Below, in pieces: positions 9,141 through 16,396 of a stretch of DNA of 64,000 nt. Position numbers and translations under genes: made by a program. Numbering within the stretch: the first letter of the stretch is position 1; each line of letters starts with the position of its first letter. Under the pieces are notes generated by a model. That model was not told the DNA's origin, made no database searches, and saw nothing but the letters and a program-made list of their open reading frames with translations. The DNA is from Fimbriimonadaceae bacterium (GTDB lineage: Bacteria; Armatimonadota; Fimbriimonadia; Fimbriimonadales; Fimbriimonadaceae), in NCBI GenBank assembly GCA_023957775.1, contig JAMLGR010000015.1, positions 1 to 64,000 of the forward strand, written 5' to 3'.

Positions 9141-9617
9141 TCATCGACGACCCTCCGCAGCGGTCCCGATCGCGTTCACGGACTCGACGATTTCCCGGAA
9201 ATCGCTGAGCGAGGCGAATTCCCGGTACACGCTTGCAAACCGCACGTAGGCGACGGTGTCGATGCCCATCAGCGCCTGCATCACGCGCTCCCCGACTTCG
9301 GTCGAAGGCACCTCGTCCTCGAACTCCGTGAACAGATCGCGCTCGATGCGCTCGGCGGCCGCGCGAACGGTCTCGATGGGAACGGGGCGCTTGCCGCACG
9401 CGACCAGCATGCTGCCCAGCACCTTCTCGCGGCTGAACTCCTCGCGCGCGCCCCCGCGCTTCACTACGAACAACCGCGGCCTTTCGGGCGCCTCGAACGT
9501 CGTGAATCTACGACCGCACGCGTCGCACTCGCGACGGCGCCGAATCGCCTCGCCTTCTCGGGCGGGGCGGGAGTCGAGCACCTTCTGCTCGCAACTTCCG
9601 CAATAGGGGCATTTCAT
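9141..9617 (-). CDS. nrdR: transcriptional repressor NrdR
   Basis: A 158-residue NrdR. It starts with the canonical zinc ribbon MKCPYCGS, followed by the second Cys pair in CDACGRRF, then an ATP-cone domain beginning at RPRLFVVKRGG. NrdR binds ATP/dATP and represses ribonucleotide reductase genes at NrdR boxes. ATG 9617 is chosen because the family always begins with MKCP; an upstream GTG would add four residues. It lies immediately upstream of nrdJ on the same strand, and its own promoter carries a double NrdR box (9626-9673), so it is probably autoregulated. Confidence 0.95.
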   Translation of the reverse strand: MKCPYCGSCEQKVLDSRPAREGEAIRRRRECDACGRRFTTFEAPERPRLFVVKRGGAREEFSREKVLGSMLVACGKRPVPIETVRAAAERIERDLFTEFEDEVPSTEVGERVMQALMGIDTVAYVRFASVYREFASLSDFREIVESVNAIGTAAEGRR

Positions 9618-9625
9618 GGCAAGAA

Positions 9626-9678
9626 GCACAAGATGTTGTGCTTATGTTCAGTATACACCACGACATGTTGTGATGCAA
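9626..9678 (-). promoter_or_regulatory. nrdR promoter with tandem NrdR boxes
   Basis: Two near-palindromes occur: GCACAAGATGTTGTGC at 9626-9641 and CACGACATGTTGTG at 9659-9672. Their centres are 32 bp apart, three helical turns, as is typical for NrdR box pairs. On the minus strand a candidate promoter overlaps them: -35 TTGCAT (9673-9678), a 17-bp spacer, and -10 TATACT (9650-9655). The upstream box fills the spacer and the downstream box covers the predicted transcription start, a classic repression layout. Confidence 0.75.
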
Positions 9679-9709
9679 CCCACAAGGTTTGCACACCTTT
9701 TCCCCGCCC

Positions 9710-9887
9710 CTCTGGGAGTGCGCAAGCTTGCTCGCCGCCCCTCTGGGAGTGCGCGAGCTTGCTCGTCGCCCTGACCCCGAGCGGCTTGCCGCGAGCACGG
9801 GCCGGACAAACTCAAGGCAGCACGCGAGCAGGGCCGGACAAGTCCGGCGTCACACAAGGCGGCGCGCAAGCGCGCGCACTCCCAGAG
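9710..9887. repeat. REPIN-like element, copy 1
   Basis: Bounded by a perfect 14-bp inverted repeat CTCTGGGAGTGCGC (9710-9723, repeated at 9741-9754) and its complement (9874-9887). Each end continues into a small hairpin (CGAGC-TT-GCTCG on the left; GCGC-AA-GCGC on the right). The left end is duplicated with a 30-bp spacing. The element ends 1 bp from the stop codon of the McsB-like gene. No ORF of its own is evident. Confidence 0.8.
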
Positions 9888-9888
9888 A

Positions 9889-10902
9889 TCAGCCCTCCAC
9901 TCGGTTGCGGAGGAACGCCGCCCTGTCCCGGGCGGCCACCTCGGTGTTCGAGTTGCCGCGCACCTCGAGCATCGTGAGCCAGCGATCCACCTCGCGCGGG
10001 CTTGTGGGAAAGCCCTCCAACTGCGCGCTCGCCGCCCAGCGCACCCAGCCGAGCACCCGCAGCGCGTCCGCGAGCCCGATCGAGCGCGAGCCGATCGCGA
10101 ACTCCGCGGCCTGGCGCGCCCGCTCCTCGAGGACCGCGCGCCCGATCTCCGAACGCGCGTCCCGCTCTTCCCGCAGCAGGTACTCGCACGCACCGACGAA
10201 CTCCACCCGGGTGCCGCTGGAGATCGACACCTGGACGAATGCGCCCACCGCGCGGCTCGACTCTCCGAAGAGCCCTCTTGCAGCCAGCCCGCGGGCTCCC
10301 AGCGCCTTCAGCACCGACGGCAGACGCTTGCCCTGCGCCAACCCGATGAGGTGGAACATCGCCGACAGCCGTCGCCCCTCGCCCGCGTTGAACGGGCTCG
10401 CCGAGAGGTAACCGAACGCCGGCGTCCAAGCGAAGTCGAGCGTTTGGGACAACCCGTCGAGGGTCTCTCGCACCCGCGCATCCGCCGCATCGATGGACCA
10501 GCCCGGGCTCAGGCACTGGACCCGAAGGTGATCCTCCTCGTTGACCATCACGCAGCGCGAGCGCTCCTGGTCGAGCAGGAGCGCGCGGCCCGGCTCGTTC
10601 CACCGAAAGTCGTGCGAGGCCAAGCGGCTACCCACCAGGTAGTCGCGCTCGGCCTGCGTCGCGTGCCGCTGCACGTCGAATCCTCCGCCGGCCGCGGCCA
10701 CGACCCGCTCGAGGATCTCGCGAAGCTCCGCCTCGGATGCGTGGTGCGGGAAGCGATGGCCCTTCAGGTTCCGCATGACCCGCGCGCGCGAGCTCAGCAC
10801 CACATCGCCGTGGGGAGCATCGGAGTCCAGCCAAGCCGGGGGCGGCATGGAACGAAGCACCATCTCGCGCCAGGATTCGGAGGCACTGCTGGCGCGGGGC
10901 AT
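9889..10902 (-). CDS. McsB-like protein-arginine kinase homologue lacking the catalytic Cys
   Basis: A 337-residue ATP:guanido phosphotransferase-fold protein, closest in pattern to McsB, which phosphorylates arginines on proteins to mark them for ClpCP. McsB hallmarks are clear: VVLSSRARVMRNL (35-47), VNEEDHLRVQ (120-129) and RGLFGESSRAVG. The loop that in McsB reads GYLTxCPTNVG is GYLSASPFNAG here, so the conserved Cys (B. subtilis Cys167 as I recall) is Ser169. No ctsR, mcsA or clpC gene is adjacent, unlike in Firmicutes. It could be a regulatory pseudokinase or a variant enzyme. ATG start 16 bp from REPIN copy 2; the stop abuts REPIN copy 1. Confidence 0.85.
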   Translation of the reverse strand: MPRASSASESWREMVLRSMPPPAWLDSDAPHGDVVLSSRARVMRNLKGHRFPHHASEAELREILERVVAAAGGGFDVQRHATQAERDYLVGSRLASHDFRWNEPGRALLLDQERSRCVMVNEEDHLRVQCLSPGWSIDAADARVRETLDGLSQTLDFAWTPAFGYLSASPFNAGEGRRLSAMFHLIGLAQGKRLPSVLKALGARGLAARGLFGESSRAVGAFVQVSISSGTRVEFVGACEYLLREERDARSEIGRAVLEERARQAAEFAIGSRSIGLADALRVLGWVRWAASAQLEGFPTSPREVDRWLTMLEVRGNSNTEVAARDRAAFLRNRVEG

Positions 10903-10917
10903 AACCGATTCTAGCCC

Positions 10918-11134
10918 CTCTGGGAGTGCGCGGACTTTATCCGCGCTTTCACTTCTCCAGCCGGCCAGGCAAAGCGCCGATCAAGAGTCTGTCGCAAACT
11001 GCAGTGAAGGGCTCCGGGTGCCACGCCCGCTGGACGGGAGTGAGTTCAAGGTTGTAGCTGAAAGCCCCCGCACGCCCGCCAAGCGGGCGTGGCACCCAGG
11101 GTTTTGCGACAGTCTCTTCATCGGCGCACTCCCA
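10918..11134. repeat. REPIN-like element, copy 2, with nested composite inverted repeat
   Basis: Left end CTCTGGGAGTGCGC (10918-10931) leading into hairpin GCGCGGA-CTTTA-TCCGCGC; right end GCGCACTCCCA (11124-11134). Inside are a second inverted pair (CTGTCGCAAA at 10989-10998 against TTTGCGACAG at 11103-11112) and two opposed copies of the CACGCCCG hairpin repeat, giving a 130-bp imperfect palindrome (about 10985-11116). It lies between the start of the McsB-like gene and the stop of metH. Confidence 0.8.
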
Positions 11135-11139
11135 CAATG

Positions 11140-12798
11140 CTAGCGAACGTTGAAGTACTTCGCCTCGGGGTGGTGGACGATGATCGCCGATGTGGACTGT
11201 TCGGGCATAAGCATGAACTCCTCGCTCAGCTCCACCCCGATGTCCTCCGGCTCCAGCAACTCGAAGAGCTTCGCCTGGTCCTCAAGATTCGGGCACGCGG
11301 GGTAGCCGAACGAGTAGCGGGAGCCGTGGTACTTCGCGCCGAACAGACCCTTGACCGTCTCAGGCTCCGTGTCCGCGATGCCCATCTCCCGGCGAATCTG
11401 CAGGTGCCAGTACTCGGCTAGCGCCTCGGCAGTCTCGACGCCCATGCCGTGCACGTAGAGATAGTCCTGGAACTCGCCCTTGGCGAACAGCTCGCGCTCC
11501 AAGACCGACACGTCCGGCCCGACGGTCACCAAATGGAAGCCCACGGTGTCCACGGTCTCCGAGCCCAGCGGCTGGAAGAAGTCGGCCAGGCACTGCCGTC
11601 GGCCGTCGCGCTGGCGGGGGAACGTGAACCGTACGCGTTCGGTGCGCGCGTCCTCGTGGAACACGACCAGGTCGTTCCCTTCCGACGCGCACGGGAAATA
11701 GCCCCACTTCACCTTGGGTTTGAGCACCGACGCGAGTTCGCGCTGCATCCGCTCGAACACGGGCCGCGCGTGCTCCTCGAGCCACGCGTCGAAGGCGGGG
11801 TTATCCATGCCGTCGGGCCGCTTGAACTGCCATTGACCGCGCCACAGCGCCACGGGGTTGATGTACTTGTACACCTCGAAGAGATCGAACTTGGTGTGGC
11901 GGCGCGCTCCGTAAAACGGAAGCGGCGGCGGCGCGACGGGCTGCACTTCGCTGCGCGTACCGTCAAACACGTAGAGCGTCGGGTCCAGATCGGGAAGCCG
12001 GTGCGAGGCCACGCGTCCCTCGCCGACCTCGACCTCCGGCGTCGGAGCCTCCGACCCGCCGCACAACTCGCCCATGAGCTTCAGGCCCTCGAACGCGTCC
12101 TGCGCGTAAAACACCTTCCCCTCGTACTGCGCGCGCAGATCCTGCTCGACGTAGCCGCGCGTCAACGCCGCGCCACCCAGCACCACGGGAAAGCCGGACA
12201 GGCCGCGCTGGTTCATCTCCAGCAGGTTCTCGCGCATGATCACCGTGCTTTTGACCAGAAGGCCCGACATGCCGATGACCTGGACGCGGTGCTCGGCCGC
12301 CTTGTCGAGGATGTTCTGGATCGGCTGTTTGATGCCGATGTTCACCACCCGGTAGCCGTTGTTGCTCAGGATGATGTCCACCAGGTTCTTGCCGATGTCG
12401 TGGACGTCGCCAGCGACGGTCGCGAGCAAGATCGAGCCCTTCTCGCTCCCCTCGACCCGCTCCATGAGCGGCTCGAGTTGCCGCACGGCGGCCTTCATCA
12501 CCTCGGCGCTTTGAAGCACGAACGGAAGCTGCATCTTCCCCGCCCCGAACAGCTCGCCCACGGTCTTCATGCCGTCCAGCAGGATGTCGTTGATGATCGC
12601 AAGCGGCTCGTAGGTCTCCAGCGCCTTCTCGAGACGGCCTTCCAGCCCCTTCTTCACCCCGTCGACGATGTGCTTCTTGAGGGCGTCTTCGATCCCGAGC
12701 CCCTCGAACGGGTCGCCGGTGGTCGCCGCCGCCCGCACGTTCTCGAACCGCGCCATCAGTTCGTGCAGCGGGTCGTAGGTGCAAACGCGATCAGCCAT
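11140..12798 (-). CDS. metH: split methionine synthase: cobalamin-binding and AdoMet-activation modules
   Basis: A 552-residue protein equivalent to the C-terminal half of cobalamin-dependent methionine synthase. It has a helical cap domain (about 45-115), a Rossmann B12-binding domain with the ligand motif DVHDIG (131-136, His133 the lower axial ligand), and from about 300 the reactivation domain with RYSFGYPACP near 505. The homocysteine-binding and methyl-tetrahydrofolate-binding domains are absent, and ATG 12798 is followed by normal cap sequence, so this looks like a natural domain split and not a recent truncation. Partner subunits must be encoded elsewhere. Both ends of the gene abut REPIN-like elements. 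No SAM or B12 riboswitch is seen upstream. Confidence 0.9.
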   Translation of the reverse strand: MADRVCTYDPLHELMARFENVRAAATTGDPFEGLGIEDALKKHIVDGVKKGLEGRLEKALETYEPLAIINDILLDGMKTVGELFGAGKMQLPFVLQSAEVMKAAVRQLEPLMERVEGSEKGSILLATVAGDVHDIGKNLVDIILSNNGYRVVNIGIKQPIQNILDKAAEHRVQVIGMSGLLVKSTVIMRENLLEMNQRGLSGFPVVLGGAALTRGYVEQDLRAQYEGKVFYAQDAFEGLKLMGELCGGSEAPTPEVEVGEGRVASHRLPDLDPTLYVFDGTRSEVQPVAPPPLPFYGARRHTKFDLFEVYKYINPVALWRGQWQFKRPDGMDNPAFDAWLEEHARPVFERMQRELASVLKPKVKWGYFPCASEGNDLVVFHEDARTERVRFTFPRQRDGRRQCLADFFQPLGSETVDTVGFHLVTVGPDVSVLERELFAKGEFQDYLYVHGMGVETAEALAEYWHLQIRREMGIADTEPETVKGLFGAKYHGSRYSFGYPACPNLEDQAKLFELLEPEDIGVELSEEFMLMPEQSTSAIIVHHPEAKYFNVR

Positions 12799-12810
12799 GC
12801 AAGTCCATTA

Positions 12811-12964
12811 TGGGAGTGCGCGGATTCAACCGCGCTTTCAACGGGCGCAAGACCCTTGATGTCCACGCCGACTTGGCGGGCGTGCGGAGGCTTTCTGCGA
12901 CCGCGTCACAAGGCACGCCCGTCCAGCGGGCGTGGCACCCAGACTCTCCGAAACCGCGCTCCCA
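12811..12964. repeat. REPIN-like element, copy 3
   Basis: Left end TGGGAGTGCGCGG (12811-12823) forms hairpin GCGCGG-ATTCAA-CCGCGC. The right end CCGCGCTCCCA (12954-12964) is a slightly shorter inverted copy. Inside are two hairpin-repeat units (about 12863-12887 and 12913-12940), matching the interior of copy 2 in opposite orientation, so metH is bracketed by inverted relatives. The element ends 2 bp before the rpmA stop codon. Confidence 0.75.
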
Positions 12965-12966
12965 AA

Positions 12967-13227
12967 CTAGCTGGCCTGGTAGGGGTAGACGCTGATGCGG
13001 CGCCGCTTGTCGGGGCCCTCGAACTTGACCTGGCCGTCGGCCATGGCGTACAGCGTGAAATCGCGGCCCAAGCCCACGTTCGTGCCGGGGTGGAACTTCG
13101 TGCCGCACTGGCGCACGAGGATGTTGCCGGCCTTCACGACCTCGCCGCCGTACCGCTTGATCCCGCGCATCTTCGGCTTGGAATCCCGACCGTTGCGCGA
13201 TGAGCCTTGACCTTTCTTATGTGCCAT
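12967..13227 (-). CDS. rpmA: 50S ribosomal protein L27
   Basis: An 86-residue L27, starting [19 protein letters not shown], with the conserved basic N-terminus that reaches the peptidyl transferase centre, and [18 protein letters not shown] in the core. Normal length; no N-terminal cleavage extension of the Firmicutes type. It lies 5 bp after rplU in the usual rplU-rpmA order. Confidence 0.98.
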   Translation of the reverse strand: MAHKKGQGSSRNGRDSKPKMRGIKRYGGEVVKAGNILVRQCGTKFHPGTNVGLGRDFTLYAMADGQVKFEGPDKRRRISVYPYQAS

Positions 13228-13233
13228 TTCGTG

Positions 13234-13548
13234 TTACCCGCCGACGATGTCGGTCACGCGAAGGTGCGTCTGCGGCTGGCGGTGTCCCCAGCGCTTGCGC
13301 TCGTTCTTCTTCGCTTTGTAGTTGAAGCCCTCGATCTTCGGGCCCTTGCCCTGCCGCACGATCTCGACCTTGACCTTCGCGCCTTTGACGAAGGGGGCGC
13401 CGACGGTGACCTTGTCGCCGTCGCAAACCATGAGCACCTCGGCCAAATCGAGCTTGGTGCCCGCTTCGCCCTCGAGCTTTTCGACGATCAGGGTCTCGCC
13501 CTTGGCCGCCTTGAACTGCTTACCACCGGTCTTGACAATCGCGTACAT
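13234..13548 (-). CDS. rplU: 50S ribosomal protein L21
   Basis: A 104-residue L21 beginning MYAIVKTGGKQ, which fixes ATG 13548 as the start. The conserved C-terminal block KKNERKRWGHRQPQTHLRV is present. It binds 23S rRNA with L20. It is the first gene of the rplU-rpmA operon; its upstream region is shared with the divergent GGDEF/HD-GYP gene and contains a pair of 26-bp direct repeats. Confidence 0.98.
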   Translation of the reverse strand: MYAIVKTGGKQFKAAKGETLIVEKLEGEAGTKLDLAEVLMVCDGDKVTVGAPFVKGAKVKVEIVRQGKGPKIEGFNYKAKKNERKRWGHRQPQTHLRVTDIVGG

Positions 13549-13623
13549 GAGATTCACTCGCGCAAGAGAGCGCGCGACTTGCAATGATGACATAACTTCG
13601 AAGCTCCGGTCAATGGCACGCAT

Positions 13624-13686
13624 GGCCTCAGCTAAGATCGCACCGAACGGTGGATCGTAGCCTCATATAAGAATCGCACCGAAGGG
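13624..13686. repeat. imperfect direct repeat pair in a divergent intergenic region
   Basis: Two related stretches of about 26 bp, 13624-13650 and 13660-13686, share GCCTCA, then TAAGATCGCACCGAA (with one insertion), at a 36-bp period. They lie between rplU (minus) and the GGDEF/HD-GYP gene (plus). They could be operator sites or a duplicated promoter segment; no matching regulator can be named. Confidence 0.55.
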
Positions 13687-13750
13687 TATGCGTGGCAGCA
13701 CCGGTCCCTTTACGGGTCCGTGCGGCCCGCCAAGATGGAATCTGGAAACC

Positions 13751-16396
13751 ATGGGTGTGGGGCGCACGATGGCGGGTCGCTTTTGGACCAGGTCGCTCTG
13801 GATCGCCGCAGGGTTCGCCGCGTCGATCCAAATCGCAATCATTCTCGTTTTCTTCGCCCTTCCCGCCATCCCGTGGGGCAATCTCGCCCTGAAGGTTTCG
13901 GCGGCGGCCGTGGCGGTCTTCCTCGCCTGGATGGCCGGTTTGCGCGCGCGCGATTGCCGCTGCAACGCCCTCCACGGCCAGATGTGGGCGATGCTGGCGG
14001 TCGCGGCCGGGCTCTGGGCCCTGGGGCAGGCGCTGCTGGCCTGGGACCAGTGGTCGCCGATCCCCGCCTCGCTGTCCGACGCGGCCCATCTCGCATGCGT
14101 GGCGGCCTTCGTCCCACGGGCGGCGGCCGCTCTGATGCTGCTGTTCTCCGCGCCGATCACGGGTCGGATTCGGCGCATGCTCGACAGCGCGATCCTGGCG
14201 ACGGGCACCACCGTCTTGACGTGGCACTACGTCCTCGGCCCCGCCCTCGCGATTCCCAAGGGCACCTGGGTCAAGACCACGATCTTCGTGGGCTACCCCC
14301 TGGGAGCCGCTCTGACGCTCGGGCTCGTCGCCATCGCCGTCTTCAGCCTCGCCCCGATCCGCCGCTGGTCGCTGCCGTTGACGCTCTTCGGCTTGGGGGT
14401 GGCGGCGGGATCGATCGGGGCGCTTCTCCGCAGCGCCGCCTGGCAGCAGCTCGCCTCGGCCAAGGTGCCTTGGATGGAGGTGTTGTGGCCGATCGGCGCC
14501 CTGTTGCTCGTCGCGTCCGCGCTCGTTTGGCCGGAGGAGACGTTCGAGGCGGAGAGCCCGACCGAAGCGCTTCGAAGAAGGACGAGCGGCTCGCGGACCC
14601 TGCTCTCGTTGGCCGCGCCACATGCAATCGCCCTGACCGCCTTCGCGATCGTCGCCGGAGCGGAACTGGCATCCCGAGGGTCGGTCAGCCCCACGGTCTT
14701 CTACTTCGGCACGGGAATCACGACGCTCGTGGTCCTGCGGCAGATCCTCACCCTTTTGGAGAACTCCCAACTGAGCCAACGCGTGGCGAGTTTCAACGCC
14801 GACCTCGAGACCGTGATCGAGAACCGGACGTCGCAGCTTCACGCCCTCTACGCGCTCTCCCGCTCGGTGGGCAACTCGCTCCAATTGGAGGACGTGCTGG
14901 GGAGCACGTGCCACCACGCCCGGGAAGCCCTCCAAGGCGACGCGATCGTGATCAACCTCACGCCTTTCGCCCTGACTCCGCACGCCAACGTGGGCTGCCT
15001 GGTCCTTCAGGAGGGCCTCGACGGCATGGAGTGGACCCTCGACCACCTGGACATTCTCGATACGCCCTGGCACGGGCGCGTGGGGACGTTTCACGACAAG
15101 GGCCTTCTCAGCCACGTCCGGTACGTCATCGCGCCGATCGTGTGCAAGCAACAACCCCTGGGGTGGATCGCCATCCTCCGCCGCGAACTTCCCTTCGAGG
15201 AGACCGATGTCGACGTCCTCGGAGGCATCGGCGTCGAGGTCGGCACGGCCCTTGAGAACGCCAGGCTGTACGCGATCGCGCGCATGATGGCCGATGTGGA
15301 TTCCGTCACGGGGCTCCTGAACCATCGGGCCGCCCAACAACGGTTCGAGGCCGCCTTCGAAGCCGCTCGGCGCCAAAGCGAGCCCCTGAGCGTCCTCATG
15401 CTCGACGTCAACAACTTCAAGCACTTCAACGACACCTACGGACACATGGCGGGCGACCAGGTGCTCAAGCAGATCGCCTTCCAGATCCGAGAAACGTCGC
15501 GGCCGCACGACGTGGTCGCGCGCTATGGAGGGGACGAGTTCCTCGTGCTGCTTCCCAACACCGATCCCGCGGAGGCGACGCGCTTCGTCGAGGAACTGCG
15601 CGGACGCGTCGCGGGCGTCGGTTTCGCCGTGCCCGGGTCGGACCAGGTCATCCCGTACACGATCAGCGTCGGCCAAGCCAGCTACCCCCATGACACCGAA
15701 CGAAGGCAGTCCCTCATCGAGGCCGCCGACCGACAGATGTACGCCTCCAAGCGGGCGGGGCGCGGGTCGAAACCCGCGCTTGGACGAAGCGCCCGGCCCA
15801 CGGAGCGGACCGAGAGCTACGACCTCCTCGAGGCCATGGTGATCGCGATCGACAACAAGGACCTTTACACCCGGGCGCACTCCGAGGAGGTCGCCGAATA
15901 CGCGCTTTGGATCGCGAAGGAGCTGGCGCTCTCCGAAGACGCCTGCAAAACGATTCGAAAGGCCGCGCTGCTCCACGACGTCGGCAAGATCGGCATTCCC
16001 GATTCCATCCTCAGCAAACCGGGGCCGCTCCTCGAAGACGAGATTGAGATCATGCGCCAACACCCCGTCGTCGGCGCCCTGATCGTCGGTGCGATCCCCG
16101 AAGCGCGGGACATCATTCCCGGCGTGCGCCACCATCACGAACGATGGGACGGCGAGGGCTATCCCGACCAGTTGCGGGGGGAGTCCATCCCGCTGCTCGG
16201 GCGCATTCTCGCCGTCGCCGACGGGTTCAGCGCGGTGACGACCGATCGCCCCTACCGCAAGGGCCGGCCGTGGCACGAGGCCCTCGAGCGCATCCGGGTC
16301 GAGTCCGGCCGCCAGTACGACCCAATGGTTGTGGAGGCGTTCGCCAGAGCGGTCCACCAGCGCATGGACGAGGACCGCGCCGGCCAGGCGGCCTAG
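13751..16396 (+). CDS. membrane-bound GAF-GGDEF-HD-GYP protein (c-di-GMP turnover)
   Basis: An 881-residue protein. About eight transmembrane helices occupy residues 10-330, a GAF-like sensor spans about 370-510, then comes a GGDEF diguanylate cyclase domain with an intact GGDEF (593-597), and a C-terminal HD-GYP phosphodiesterase with HD (742-743) and GYP (803-805), including HHERWDGEGYP. It therefore has the residues both to make and to break c-di-GMP. The ATG at 13751 gives a normal N-terminus; in-frame starts at 13688 and 13769 are possible. Its stop codon overlaps that of the convergent GGDEF gene by 4 nt. Confidence 0.92.
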   Translation: MGVGRTMAGRFWTRSLWIAAGFAASIQIAIILVFFALPAIPWGNLALKVSAAAVAVFLAWMAGLRARDCRCNALHGQMWAMLAVAAGLWALGQALLAWDQWSPIPASLSDAAHLACVAAFVPRAAAALMLLFSAPITGRIRRMLDSAILATGTTVLTWHYVLGPALAIPKGTWVKTTIFVGYPLGAALTLGLVAIAVFSLAPIRRWSLPLTLFGLGVAAGSIGALLRSAAWQQLASAKVPWMEVLWPIGALLLVASALVWPEETFEAESPTEALRRRTSGSRTLLSLAAPHAIALTAFAIVAGAELASRGSVSPTVFYFGTGITTLVVLRQILTLLENSQLSQRVASFNADLETVIENRTSQLHALYALSRSVGNSLQLEDVLGSTCHHAREALQGDAIVINLTPFALTPHANVGCLVLQEGLDGMEWTLDHLDILDTPWHGRVGTFHDKGLLSHVRYVIAPIVCKQQPLGWIAILRRELPFEETDVDVLGGIGVEVGTALENARLYAIARMMADVDSVTGLLNHRAAQQRFEAAFEAARRQSEPLSVLMLDVNNFKHFNDTYGHMAGDQVLKQIAFQIRETSRPHDVVARYGGDEFLVLLPNTDPAEATRFVEELRGRVAGVGFAVPGSDQVIPYTISVGQASYPHDTERRQSLIEAADRQMYASKRAGRGSKPALGRSARPTERTESYDLLEAMVIAIDNKDLYTRAHSEEVAEYALWIAKELALSEDACKTIRKAALLHDVGKIGIPDSILSKPGPLLEDEIEIMRQHPVVGALIVGAIPEARDIIPGVRHHHERWDGEGYPDQLRGESIPLLGRILAVADGFSAVTTDRPYRKGRPWHEALERIRVESGRQYDPMVVEAFARAVHQRMDEDRAGQAA

